Source of the DNA: Pseudomonas sp. PDM04
Lineage (GTDB): Bacteria; Pseudomonadota; Gammaproteobacteria; Pseudomonadales; Pseudomonadaceae
Reading direction: 5' to 3'
Assembly (NCBI RefSeq): GCF_014851765.1
Contig: NZ_JACVAI010000001.1
Span: 1,054,001 to 1,118,000 of the forward strand
DNA length: 64,000 nt
The notes beneath the pieces are model-generated. The model made no database searches. It was given only the letters and a program-made list of their open reading frames with translations, and had not been told where the DNA came from. Position numbers and translations under genes: made by a program. Below, piece after piece: positions 51,325-61,281 of this stretch (positions within the stretch are counted from its first letter, which is position 1; each line of letters starts with the position of its first letter).

Positions 51325-53526
51325 ATGACTTCCAAAAACAACCCGGCCCCCGCCATATCCGATCTGACGCCCAGCCCCGCAGCGAACAGCCCTGCTCCGT
51401 CGAAGCCATTGACGCCGTCGCGCCCGCTGGCGAGCCAGCAATACCTGTATTTCACCGAGACCAACACCGACCGCATCCTCGACAACCTCGACGGCCTGCG
51501 CGACCTGGTGTTCCCGCGCCCACCGCACCTGGAAGGCGACAGCGAACAGTACAGCGCCCAGGAATTCCCGTCGGTGTGCCTGATCGGCCTCGGACGCTGC
51601 GGTTCGAACATCGCACTGGATGTCGCGGAGCTGGTGTACAACGCCCGCAAGTTCTACCTCAACGAATTCAATAACGAGGATCGCGTATCGTCGGATAAAC
51701 GCCTCGCCGACAAAGGCTACAGCCCGGCACAGTGGATCCGTTCCAGCCTGCGCCTGATCCCGAACAAGGCCACCAAGCCGGTGTTCCTGGTCGAGCCGCT
51801 GGTCATGCTCGGCGACCTCGACAAGGACATCGCCGGTCGCATCCGCTTCTCGCGCAAGGGCGAAAAAAGCGGCTTCCTGCGCGACTACAGCAAAATGAAG
51901 ATCATGGACCTGTCGGAAGTCCACGCCGGTGGCGCCGGTAACGCGCCGATCCTCGGCCAGTACCTGGCCAAGATCATCCTGAACAAGGACACCCAGCGCT
52001 TCTCCAGCCCCGACTGGAAAATGATCCACTCGTACCTGATCGACAGCTGCGGGATCAAGGCCAACCAGTCGCGCCTGTACTTCTCGATCTTCAGTGCCGG
52101 TGGCGGTACCGGTTCGGGCATGGCTTCGGAGTTCGGCCTGGCCCAACAGCATTCCTACATGAACAAAACGTTCGACACCAAGCCGATGGACGAACACGAC
52201 GGCAAGAGCGGTCATTCGTTTGTGTTCGAACCGATTTTCACCAGCGGCATCTGCGTGCTGCCGAACATCTCCGATCACCGCAGCGAAATGTCCGAAGCCC
52301 TGCACATCAACGCCGGTCGCCTGCTGTGTAAGTACCTGTCTGAAGAGTGGGACTTCTCCTACAACTTCGCCAACGAAGACAGCAGCGAAGCCAGCGTCAT
52401 GGGCCGTATCCGCCCCTGGAACGCGATGATGCTGATCTCCAACGACATCATGCGCTACGCCGAAGAAAACGATGATGGCAACATTCAGAACATCGACGTC
52501 AACGCGATGGAGAAGCATGCCAACCAGTACATCTCGCAACAGATCTTCAACATCCTGACGGCGCAGGCGGTCACCACCGACTACGACCAGAACTACTTCC
52601 GTCGCGCCGGCATCGACATCGGCGAAACCATTCGCCTGGACGCCAACGACCTGTTCATGAGCCTGGCCGGCCCGGTCGCCATCGCCTACGCCGAATCCGT
52701 GGTACCGGAAACCCCGCCGCCGAGCAGCGACAAGTTCAAAGTGTTCGAGAAAGAGCCGCAACGCCTGAACATCGACGACCTGTTTTTCCGTTCCATCGAC
52801 CTGCCGCATTTCAACAAGGTGACCCAGGCCATCGAAGGCATCAGCCTGCTGCCGATCGAATCCAAGCGTTACCGCGCCTCGCTGGAGCAATACAAGAATT
52901 CCGGCTACGACGCGGCGGCGCTGCACGACCTGCACTTCTTCAAGAACTGCTCGTCGGTGGTGTCGATCGTCTCCCTGCCGAAAGACTACAAGCTGTCCTA
53001 CATGGACCTGAACCGGTTGAAGACCCACCTCAACAGCCTGTTCCCGAACACCACGCTCAAACGCTATGCGCTGGTGATCGGCGCCTCGGCCAACCTGTCG
53101 CTGACCACGTTGATCGCCAAGAGCCCTTGCCTGTCGGATGACTTCCTGACGCTGATCGTCGCATTCATCAAGCGCTGCTTCGCGAAGAACCCGTACCGCT
53201 TCGACGAAACGCTGGACAACTCGATCCTGGACTTCATCATCCAGGAGGAATTCAACGAAGAGTTGATCGACGATTTGCTCAACGAGTTCGAGAACCCGGC
53301 GAAAATCCTCGACACCAACTGGTATGCGATCAAGCCGATGTACGAAAAGAAGTACCGCGAACTGATCAACGACAAGGAGAAGTTCGTCTCGATCAATGAC
53401 ATTCGCCTGTCGCGCGATTGCGTGAAGAAAGCGATCAAGTACCTGCGCGAGATCTACCGTCACCGCATCGGCAAGACCAAGGTGATTTCGCTGAACAACC
53501 ACACGGGCAAGACTTACTCGGTCTGA
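51325..53526 (+). CDS. Tubulin/FtsZ-superfamily GTPase-like protein (orphan)
   Basis: 733 residues, no membrane segment. After a Pro/Ser-rich disordered head (1-37) comes a tubulin-type nucleotide domain: LIGLGRCGSNIA (86-97, T1-like), HAGGAGNA (200-207), FSAGGGTGSG (266-275, the tubulin/FtsZ signature loop T4), an Arg/Ala helix RSEMSEALHINAGRLL (319-334), LISND (370-374, T6-like, base contact), and IRLDANDLFMSL (436-447), whose DxxD (439, 442) matches the T7 catalytic loop of FtsZ. The C-terminal ~280 residues are unlike FtsZ. It resembles the poorly characterised Tubulin_2/FtsZ-like families rather than FtsZ, TubZ or PhuZ. Lone gene: no partner on the same strand. GTP binding and polymerisation are inferred. 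ATG 51325 follows a weak AGG. Confidence 0.82.
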   Translation: MTSKNNPAPAISDLTPSPAANSPAPSKPLTPSRPLASQQYLYFTETNTDRILDNLDGLRDLVFPRPPHLEGDSEQYSAQEFPSVCLIGLGRCGSNIALDVAELVYNARKFYLNEFNNEDRVSSDKRLADKGYSPAQWIRSSLRLIPNKATKPVFLVEPLVMLGDLDKDIAGRIRFSRKGEKSGFLRDYSKMKIMDLSEVHAGGAGNAPILGQYLAKIILNKDTQRFSSPDWKMIHSYLIDSCGIKANQSRLYFSIFSAGGGTGSGMASEFGLAQQHSYMNKTFDTKPMDEHDGKSGHSFVFEPIFTSGICVLPNISDHRSEMSEALHINAGRLLCKYLSEEWDFSYNFANEDSSEASVMGRIRPWNAMMLISNDIMRYAEENDDGNIQNIDVNAMEKHANQYISQQIFNILTAQAVTTDYDQNYFRRAGIDIGETIRLDANDLFMSLAGPVAIAYAESVVPETPPPSSDKFKVFEKEPQRLNIDDLFFRSIDLPHFNKVTQAIEGISLLPIESKRYRASLEQYKNSGYDAAALHDLHFFKNCSSVVSIVSLPKDYKLSYMDLNRLKTHLNSLFPNTTLKRYALVIGASANLSLTTLIAKSPCLSDDFLTLIVAFIKRCFAKNPYRFDETLDNSILDFIIQEEFNEELIDDLLNEFENPAKILDTNWYAIKPMYEKKYRELINDKEKFVSINDIRLSRDCVKKAIKYLREIYRHRIGKTKVISLNNHTGKTYSV

Positions 53527-53545
53527 TAGAGACCGAGGCGACCCC

Positions 53546-53610
53546 ATCGCGAGCAGGCTCGCTCCCACAGGTGGACAGTGAGCCCCTGCGGGAGCGAGCC
53601 TGCTCGCGAT
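53546..53610. repeat. REP doublet, inward class
   Basis: ATCGCGAGCAGGCTCGCTCC at 53546 and an inverted unit ending at 53610, 19 nt apart, 19 bp after the tubulin-like gene. Convergent with the DUF2288 gene. Confidence 0.92.
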
Positions 53611-53797
53611 GGGCCCTGAAAGCGGCGCAAATCCACATCTGGAAACAATTAAACAAGCCTCAACCAGCGCCCTCAACTGTGCCCGTTACGTTTACGTCAC
53701 CGTGAAGCTGTAGCCTTTCTCTACGGCAACATGCCATCACGCTACTCGGCTACACACTTTTCCACGAAAACCTGACGCACCAATCAAGTGCGCAACT

Positions 53798-54103
53798 TCA
53801 TTTCGTCGCCCTTTCCTGGATCATAATCCAGGGCGAAACCACCACTGCCCAAAGCGTCGGATCACGTTCGAAAAGATCCAGCGCCCGCGTTTCAGACAGT
53901 TTGGCGACCTCATCGGCGGCCAGCCAGGCAGCCACTTTCTCCCCATCGTCGGTCGCCACGGCCTCTGCCGCCGCGATCAAATCCAGGCCCGGATCGACCC
54001 ACAATAGGGCACCCTTGGCGAAGAAGGGCTCCAGCTCTTTCCACGAAATAGATGCGGTTTCACCAAGCAGCTTGGCATAGAGGGTGCTAGGTTCTTCAGT
54101 CAT
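53798..54103 (-). CDS. DUF2288 family protein
   Basis: 101 residues matching the small DUF2288 family: STLYAKLLGETASISWKELEPFFAKGALLWVDPGLDLI, then AAWLAADEVAKLSETRALDLFERDPTLWAVVVSPWIMIQE. Cytoplasmic, function unknown. Single gene; convergent with the tubulin-like gene, divergent from braC. Confidence 0.9.
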   Translation of the reverse strand: MTEEPSTLYAKLLGETASISWKELEPFFAKGALLWVDPGLDLIAAAEAVATDDGEKVAAWLAADEVAKLSETRALDLFERDPTLWAVVVSPWIMIQERATK

Positions 54104-54442
54104 GGGTCCTGTCCGGAAAAGAAATCGACGTGGATGATAACGTCGGTGGTCTGGCAGAAAAACCCGGAAGCAATTGCATCACCGATTGAAAACTGCAGGA
54201 GCGCCAAGGATTGCTGGATTGTTCAGCTGGAACCCCGCCGCAATTCTGTCTTTTTCTTTCACAAAAGCGACACCCCCTGATTTTGCCCCCCGGCGCCAGC
54301 TTCCCAGGCTGACAATCGGCGCTCTACACTGTACCGGTACAGTTGCCGAGGGCATTTTCCGGAGGATGTCGTAGATATCTGACCCGGTTCTGCTGCTACG
54401 GCGCCAGGACTATAAAAATTACAACAGTAAGAGTGGAGCACT
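54104..54442. other. 339-bp braC promoter region
   Basis: No gene. It holds the palindrome at 54328-54343 (separate entry), a CTATAAAAATTACAAC stretch shortly before the braC Shine-Dalgarno, and otherwise moderate-GC sequence. The divergent DUF2288 promoter must also lie here. Confidence 0.6.
54328..54343. promoter_or_regulatory. 16-bp perfect palindrome upstream of braC
   Basis: ACTGTACCGGTACAGT is a perfect 16-bp inverted repeat about 100 bp before the braC ATG. The form suits a dimeric repressor or activator (GntR/MocR-type sites have similar TGTAC...GTACA half-sites). No regulator gene is nearby. Confidence 0.6.
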
Positions 54443-55570
54443 ATGACAAAGGCTACTAAGCAGATTTCCAAACTGTTTGCCGCTATGGTTCTGGCCGGGG
54501 TTGCCAGCCATTCGTTCGCAGCTGACACCATCAAGATCGGTATCGCCGGCCCTAAAACCGGTGCTGTAGCCCAATACGGCGACATGCAGTTCAGTGGCGC
54601 CAAAATGGCCATCGAGCAAATCAACGCCAAGGGCGGCGTGGACGGCAAGAAACTCGAAGCCGTTGAATACGACGACGCCTGTGATCCGAAGCAAGCCGTG
54701 GCGGTAGCGAACAAGGTCGTCAACGACGGCGTCAAGTTCGTGGTCGGTCACCTGTGCTCCAGCTCCACTCAACCGGCTTCGGACATCTACGAAGACGAAG
54801 GCGTGATCATGATCACCCCGGCTGCCACCAGCCCGGACATCACCAACCGTGGCTACAAAATGGTGTTCCGCACCATCGGCCTGGACAGCGCCCAGGGCCC
54901 TGCCGCCGGTAACTACATTGCCGATCACGTGAAACCGAAAATCGTTGCTGTGCTGCACGACAAACAGCAATACGGCGAAGGCATCGCCTCGGCCGTGAAG
55001 AAAACCCTGGAAGGCAAGAACGTCAAGGTTGCCGTGTTCGAAGGCATCAACGCCGGCGACAAGGACTTCTCCTCGATCATCGCCAAGCTCAAGCAAGCCA
55101 ACGTCGACTTCGTCTACTACGGCGGCTACCACCCGGAGCTGGGCCTGATCCTGCGCCAGGCCCAGGAAAAAGGCCTGAAAGCCAAGTTCATGGGTCCGGA
55201 AGGCGTGGGTAACGACTCCATCTCGCAAATCGCCCAGGGTGCTTCCGAAGGCCTGCTGGTCACCCTGCCGAAGTCGTTCGACCAGGACCCGGCCAACGTT
55301 GCCCTGGCTGACGCCTTCAAAGCGAAGAAAGAAGACCCGAGCGGTCCGTTCGTGTTCCCGTCGTACTCGGCTGTGACTGTGATCGCTGATGCCATCACCT
55401 CCGCCAAGAGCGAAGACCCTGCCAAGGTGGCTGCCGCCATCCACGCAGGCACTTTCAAAACCCCGACCGGCGACCTGAGCTTCGATGCCAAGGGCGACCT
55501 GAAAGACTTCAAATTCGTGGTTTACGAGTGGCACTTCGGCAAACCTAAAACCGAAGCTTCGCCTCAGTAA
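54443..55570 (+). CDS. braC: Branched-chain amino acid binding protein BraC
   Basis: 375 residues. A signal peptide (ATKQISKLFAAMVLAGVASHSFA, cleaved after residue 26) exports it to the periplasm. The mature part begins DTIKIGIAGPKTGAVAQYGDMQ and has FVVGHLCSSSTQPASDIYEDEGVIMITPAATSPDIT, the LIVAT-binding hallmark. It binds Leu, Ile, Val (and Ala/Thr in Pseudomonas) for the BraDEFG ABC importer. A strong hairpin follows the stop, so braC mRNA is expected to be more abundant than braDEFG. GAGTGGAGCACT precedes the ATG. Confidence 0.95.
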   Translation: MTKATKQISKLFAAMVLAGVASHSFAADTIKIGIAGPKTGAVAQYGDMQFSGAKMAIEQINAKGGVDGKKLEAVEYDDACDPKQAVAVANKVVNDGVKFVVGHLCSSSTQPASDIYEDEGVIMITPAATSPDITNRGYKMVFRTIGLDSAQGPAAGNYIADHVKPKIVAVLHDKQQYGEGIASAVKKTLEGKNVKVAVFEGINAGDKDFSSIIAKLKQANVDFVYYGGYHPELGLILRQAQEKGLKAKFMGPEGVGNDSISQIAQGASEGLLVTLPKSFDQDPANVALADAFKAKKEDPSGPFVFPSYSAVTVIADAITSAKSEDPAKVAAAIHAGTFKTPTGDLSFDAKGDLKDFKFVVYEWHFGKPKTEASPQ

Positions 55571-55591
55571 GGCTTTGCCTGACTGACTGCC

Positions 55592-55625
55592 AACAAAGCC
55601 CACGGCGTGCCGTGGGCTTTGTTTT
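55592..55625 (+). terminator. Terminator/attenuator hairpin between braC and braD
   Basis: AACAAAGCCCACGGC and GCCGTGGGCTTTGTTT form a perfect 13- to 14-bp stem with a tiny loop and short T-tract, 22 bp past braC. Probably partial termination and mRNA protection. Confidence 0.85.
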
Positions 55626-55803
55626 ACGAATGTACCTGGGCCGTACTGGCGTGATCCGCCAGTCTCCCCACCTGAAAATCTCAAAACCGTCATCAGCGGT
55701 TCGCTGGCAAAACCCGGATTCGAAGTGGATGCAGATCCACGGGGCTCGGGCGGGAAAATGACTCCACCAGTGAAATGCGTATCAGGTTTTTAGGAGCGCT
55801 GTA

Positions 55804-56723
55804 ATGCCTGACATCTATCACTTTTTCCAACAGCTGGTTAATGGCATGACCATTGGCAGCACGTATGCCCTGATCGCCATCGGCTATACGATGGTTTACG
55901 GCATCATTGGAATGATCAACTTCGCCCACGGCGAGGTGTACATGATCGGTTCCTACGTGGCGTTCATCGCCATTGCCGGGCTGGCCATGATGGGACTCGA
56001 CAGTGTTCCGCTGTTGATGACCGCCGCTTTCCTCGCGACCATTGTCGTGACCAGTGCCTACGGCTACAGCATCGAACGGATCGCCTACCGCCCCTTGCGT
56101 GGCAGCAACCGTCTGATCCCGCTGATTTCCGCCATCGGCATGTCGATCTTCCTGCAGAACACCGTTCTGCTGGCGCAAGACTCCAAGGACAAATCCATTC
56201 CCAACCTGATTCCGGGCAACTTTGCCTTTGGGCCAGGTGGCGCACATGAAGTGCTGATTTCCTACATGCAAATCGTGGTGTTCGTGGTGACGCTGATCGC
56301 CATGCTCGGCCTGACGCTGTTCATCTCCCGCTCTCGCCTGGGCCGCGCCTGCCGCGCCTGCGCCGAAGACATCAAGATGGCCAACCTGCTGGGCATCAAC
56401 ACCAACAACATCATCGCCCTGACCTTCGTCATCGGTGCCGCACTGGCGGCCATCGCGGCCGTGCTGCTGAGCATGCAATACGGCGTGATCAACCCGAACG
56501 CCGGTTTCCTGGTCGGCCTCAAGGCCTTCACCGCCGCCGTACTGGGCGGAATCGGCAGCATCCCCGGCGCCATGCTCGGCGGGCTGGTGCTCGGCGTTGC
56601 GGAAGCCTTCGGTGCCGATATCTTCGGCGACCAGTACAAGGACGTCGTGGCGTTCGGTCTATTGGTCCTGGTGTTGTTGTTCCGGCCAACCGGCCTGCTG
56701 GGTCGTCCGGAGGTTGAGAAAGT

Positions 56724-56727
<4 letters not shown>
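55804..56727 (+). CDS. braD: Branched-chain amino acid ABC permease BraD
   Basis: 307 residues, about eight transmembrane helices, LivH type: [43 protein letters not shown] is the family start, and [25 protein letters not shown] is the EAA-like loop contacting the ATPases. Forms the inner-membrane channel with BraE. It starts after a 233-bp spacer with hairpins and overlaps braE by 4 bp (ATGA). TAGGAGCGCTGTA before ATG. Confidence 0.95.
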
Positions 56728-57976
<1,249 letters not shown>

Positions 57977-57980
<4 letters not shown>

Positions 57981-58744
57981 GCCGCGAGATCCTTAAAGTT
58001 GAAAATCTGAGCATGCGCTTCGGCGGCCTGCTCGCGGTCAACGGCGTGGCCCTGACCGTGAAAGAGAAACAGGTGGTTGCCCTGATCGGCCCCAATGGGG
58101 CCGGCAAGACCACGGTGTTCAACTGCCTGACCGGTTTCTACAAGCCGAGCGGCGGCAGCATCCTGCTGGACGGCGAGCCAATCGAGGGCCTGCCCGGCCA
58201 CAAGATTGCGCTCAAGGGCGTGGTGCGCACCTTCCAGAACGTGCGCTTGTTCAAGGACATGACGGCGGTCGAGAACCTGTTGATCGCGCAACACCGTCAC
58301 CTGAACACCAACTTCCTGTCCGGTTTGTTCAAGACCCCGGGGTTCCGCAAGAGCGAGCGCGAGGCGATGGAATTCGCCGAGTACTGGCTGGACAAGGTCA
58401 ACCTCACGGAATTTGCCAACCGTCCGGCCGGCACATTGGCCTACGGTCAGCAACGTCGCCTGGAAATCGCCCGCTGCATGATGACCCGCCCACGGATCCT
58501 CATGCTCGACGAACCGGCCGCCGGCCTGAACCCGAAGGAAACCGAAGACCTGAAGGCGCTGATCAGCGTGTTGCGTGAAGAACACGACGTGACCGTGCTG
58601 CTGATCGAGCACGACATGAAACTGGTCATGAGCATTTCCGACCACATCGTCGTGATCAACCAGGGCACCCCCCTGGCCGATGGCACGCCGGAACAGATCC
58701 GCGACAATCCTGAAGTGATCAAAGCCTACCTGGGGGAAGCGTAA
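57977..58744 (+). CDS. braF: Branched-chain amino acid ABC ATPase BraF
   Basis: 255 residues. Walker [10 protein letters not shown], signature-like [16 protein letters not shown], Walker [14 protein letters not shown], and the switch His in [13 protein letters not shown]. LivG-type ATPase powering BraDE. The ATG overlaps the braE stop (ATGA), and braG follows directly after the TAA. Confidence 0.96.
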
Positions 58745-59446
58745 ATGCTGCAGTTCGAAAACGTTTCCACCTTCTACGGCAAGATCCAGGCCCTGCACAG
58801 CGTCAACGTCGAAGTCCGCCAGGGCGAGATCGTGACCCTGATCGGTGCCAACGGCGCCGGCAAGTCGACCCTGCTGATGACCCTCTGCGGTTCGCCGCAG
58901 GCCCACAGCGGCAGCATCCGCTACCTGGGTGAGGAGCTCGTCGGCCAGAGTTCGTCGCAGATCATGCGCAAGAGCATCGCCGTGGTGCCGGAAGGTCGTC
59001 GGGTGTTTGCCCGCCTGACCGTGGAAGAAAACCTCTCGATGGGCGGCTTCTTCACCGAAAAGGGTGATTATCAGGAACAGATGGACAAGGTTCTGGGACT
59101 TTTCCCACGCCTGAAAGAACGCTTCACTCAGCGCGGCGGCACCATGTCCGGCGGCGAACAGCAAATGCTTGCCATCGGTCGTGCACTGATGAGCAAACCC
59201 AAGCTGTTGCTGCTCGACGAGCCCTCGCTGGGCCTGGCCCCGATCATCATCCAGCAGATCTTCGATATCATCGAGCAGCTGCGCAAGGATGGCGTGACGG
59301 TGTTCCTGGTCGAGCAGAACGCCAACCAGGCGCTGAAGATCGCTGACCGCGCCTATGTTCTGGAGAACGGCCGGGTGGTGATGCAAGGCACCGGTGAAGC
59401 GCTGCTGACCGACCCGAAAGTGCGCGAAGCGTACCTGGGCGGCTAA
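58745..59446 (+). CDS. braG: Branched-chain amino acid ABC ATPase BraG
   Basis: 233 residues. Walker A GANGAGKSTL, signature MSGGEQQMLAIGRALMS, Walker B LLLLDEPSLGLAP, switch His replaced by Gln in FLVEQNANQ, as is normal for the LivF group. Second ATPase of the importer. It starts directly after the braF stop codon, and an intrinsic terminator ends the operon 17 bp past its stop. Confidence 0.96.
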   Translation: MLQFENVSTFYGKIQALHSVNVEVRQGEIVTLIGANGAGKSTLLMTLCGSPQAHSGSIRYLGEELVGQSSSQIMRKSIAVVPEGRRVFARLTVEENLSMGGFFTEKGDYQEQMDKVLGLFPRLKERFTQRGGTMSGGEQQMLAIGRALMSKPKLLLLDEPSLGLAPIIIQQIFDIIEQLRKDGVTVFLVEQNANQALKIADRAYVLENGRVVMQGTGEALLTDPKVREAYLGG

Positions 59447-59462
59447 GCGGCTGCAGAACCAG

Positions 59463-59490
59463 AAAAGACGGCCTTCGGGCCGTTTTTTTA
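59463..59490 (+). terminator. Intrinsic terminator after braG
   Basis: AAAAGACGGCCTTCGGGCCG followed by TTTTTTTA: GC stem with T-tract. Confidence 0.92.
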
Positions 59491-59502
59491 TGGCCCCCGA
59501 TT

Positions 59503-59590
59503 GTGGGAGCGAGCCTGCTCGCGATGGCCTTAGATCCTTCAACACGATCGTTGAAGGTCAAACCGCAATCGCGAGCAGGCTCGCTCCCAC
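59503..59590. repeat. REP doublet, outward class
   Basis: GTGGGAGCGAGCCTGCTCGC at 59503 and the inverted unit ending at 59590, with a 42-nt spacer forming its own stem (CCTTCAAC...GTTGAAGG). Between convergent braG and the lysR gene. Confidence 0.92.
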
Positions 59591-59608
59591 CGGGGCCGGG
59601 GTAATGCT

Positions 59609-60517
59609 TCAAAGGCGATCCAGTGCCTCGCCACTGCGCTTGAACCAGCCCATCAGATAATCCGCGAGCACCTGCGTACGCTTGGGCAAGCCACCCTGGT
59701 AGGGGTGCACCAGGTACATCGGCATCCGTCGTGTCTGGAAGTCGCGCAGGAGCCAGCGCAATCGACCGTCAGCCAATTCCGCCTGCAACAGGTAGGACGG
59801 CAAACGCGCGATACCAGCGCCCGCCAGTGCGGCTTTTTTCAGCAGGCTGTAATGATTGCTGGCGAACGGCCCGCAGACGCGCACCCGCAACAGCTCGTGT
59901 TGCTGGTGATAGAGCCATTCCTCGCGCCCGCTGTAGTGGCTGTTGAGCAGGCACTGGTGCTCCGCCAGGGCCTGCGGCGCCAGGGGTTCGCCGTGTTGCG
60001 CGAGATAGGCCGGGCTGGCGCAGGTCAGTTCGTGCCAGGCCAGCAGCGGGCGCGCCACCAGACGCTCGTCATTGCCCACTTCGGAACGCACCGCCAGGTC
60101 GAAACCTTCCCGGGACAGGTCCCGGTAGTCGTTGCTGAGGTCGAGTTCAATCTGCACTTGCGGGTACTGCTGGGAAAACTCCAGCAACAAGCCATCGAAG
60201 AAGGTTTCTCCCAGGGACACCGGAACGGTCATGCGCACCGGTCCGACCATGTCGTCCTTCAGGCGGGCCAACGCCTGACGCGCCCTTTCCACCTGCACCA
60301 CCAGCGCCTGCGCTTGCGGCAACAGCGCCGCCCCTGCTGCCGTCAGGCTCAGCCGACGCGTGGTGCGCTGCAGCAGGACCACGGAAAACCGCGTCTCCAG
60401 CAAGCTGATGCGCTTGGACAACTGGCCTTTGCTGCACCCCAGTCGCTGCGCCGCCAGGGTAAAGCTGCCGGCTTCGATCAACACGGCAAACGCCGCCAGA
60501 TCATCCATCTCGCTCAT
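59609..60517 (-). CDS. LysR-family transcriptional regulator
   Basis: 302 residues. N-terminal helix-turn-helix MDDLAAFAVLIEAGSFTLAAQRLGCSKGQLSKRISLLETRF (4-44), then the effector-binding domain (GPVRMTVPVSLGETFFDGLLLEFSQQYPQVQIELDLSN). It looks like a one-gene neighbour regulator for the divergent short-chain dehydrogenase; the 105-bp spacer has CAATAG/CTATTA half-sites (60528-60533, 60549-60554). The effector is unknown. A longer in-frame start exists upstream, inside the spacer. Confidence 0.92.
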   Translation of the reverse strand: MSEMDDLAAFAVLIEAGSFTLAAQRLGCSKGQLSKRISLLETRFSVVLLQRTTRRLSLTAAGAALLPQAQALVVQVERARQALARLKDDMVGPVRMTVPVSLGETFFDGLLLEFSQQYPQVQIELDLSNDYRDLSREGFDLAVRSEVGNDERLVARPLLAWHELTCASPAYLAQHGEPLAPQALAEHQCLLNSHYSGREEWLYHQQHELLRVRVCGPFASNHYSLLKKAALAGAGIARLPSYLLQAELADGRLRWLLRDFQTRRMPMYLVHPYQGGLPKRTQVLADYLMGWFKRSGEALDRL

Positions 60518-60622
60518 GGATTGTTTCCAATAGAAAACCAAAGATTGCCTATTAGCGCGCTTATCCACGGAAAAAACCACTCTAGACTGAAACCACTTTC
60601 AACCCACACGAGGATCCACCCC

Positions 60623-61222
60623 ATGAAAATTCTTCTGATCGGCGCAGCCGGTACGATCGGTTCGGCCATCGACAAAGCGCTGTCCGAGCGTCACGAGATC
60701 ATCCGCATCGGCCGCAACAGCGGTGATTTGCAGGTGGATATCAGCGACAGCGCCTCGATTCGCCGCCTCTTCGAAAAGACCGGGACATTCGATGCGCTGA
60801 TCTGCGCCGCCGGCAACGTGACCTTCGCCCCGCTCGACGAAATGAGCGAAGACAGTTTTGCCCTGGGCCTCAAGGACAAACTCATGGGCCAGGTCAACCT
60901 GCTGCTGATCGGCCGCGAATTCGCCAACGACGGTGCCTCGTTCACCTTCACCACCGGCGTGCTCAGTCACGACCCGATCCGCAGCGGCGCGTCGGCGGCG
61001 CTGGTCAACGGCGCCCTCGACAGTTTCGTGCGGGCTGCCGCGATCGAACTGCCGCGCGGCCTGCGCGTGAACTCGGTCAGCCCTAACGTGCTGCTCGAGG
61101 CCATGGGCAAATATGCACCGTACTTCCGCGGCTTCAAGCCGGTTCCCGCAGCCGATGTGGCACTGGCCTACGCCAAGAGCGTGGAAGGCCTGCAAACAGG
61201 TCAGACCTTTCATGTGGGCTGA
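60623..61222 (+). CDS. Short-chain dehydrogenase-like protein lacking the usual Tyr/Lys pair
   Basis: 199 residues with a Rossmann loop GAAGTIGSAI (7-16) and the DALICAAGN segment (NNAG position). Where classical SDRs have YxxxK, this protein reads SGASAALVNGALDSFVRAAA, so neither the catalytic Tyr nor Lys is present. A group of similar short NAD(P)-binding proteins exists in pseudomonads next to LysR genes. It may be a non-classical reductase or a dinucleotide-binding sensor. Divergent from its likely regulator. GAGG before the ATG supports the start. Confidence 0.88.
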   Translation: MKILLIGAAGTIGSAIDKALSERHEIIRIGRNSGDLQVDISDSASIRRLFEKTGTFDALICAAGNVTFAPLDEMSEDSFALGLKDKLMGQVNLLLIGREFANDGASFTFTTGVLSHDPIRSGASAALVNGALDSFVRAAAIELPRGLRVNSVSPNVLLEAMGKYAPYFRGFKPVPAADVALAYAKSVEGLQTGQTFHVG

Positions 61223-61281
61223 GCCCTTGTGATGAACGGTCAGGCTGAGTAACGTGGCGGCACTTGTCTGGAGAGCCAAAG

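Noticed and set aside
51325..53526. Phage-derived PhuZ/TubZ as identity for the tubulin-like protein
   Set aside because: It is about twice their length, and there are no phage or plasmid genes around.
51145..53676. An 843-residue minus-strand frame opposite the tubulin-like gene
   Set aside because: It reads through the REP doublet and the divergent promoter, has no motifs, and the plus-strand frame has coherent tubulin motifs.
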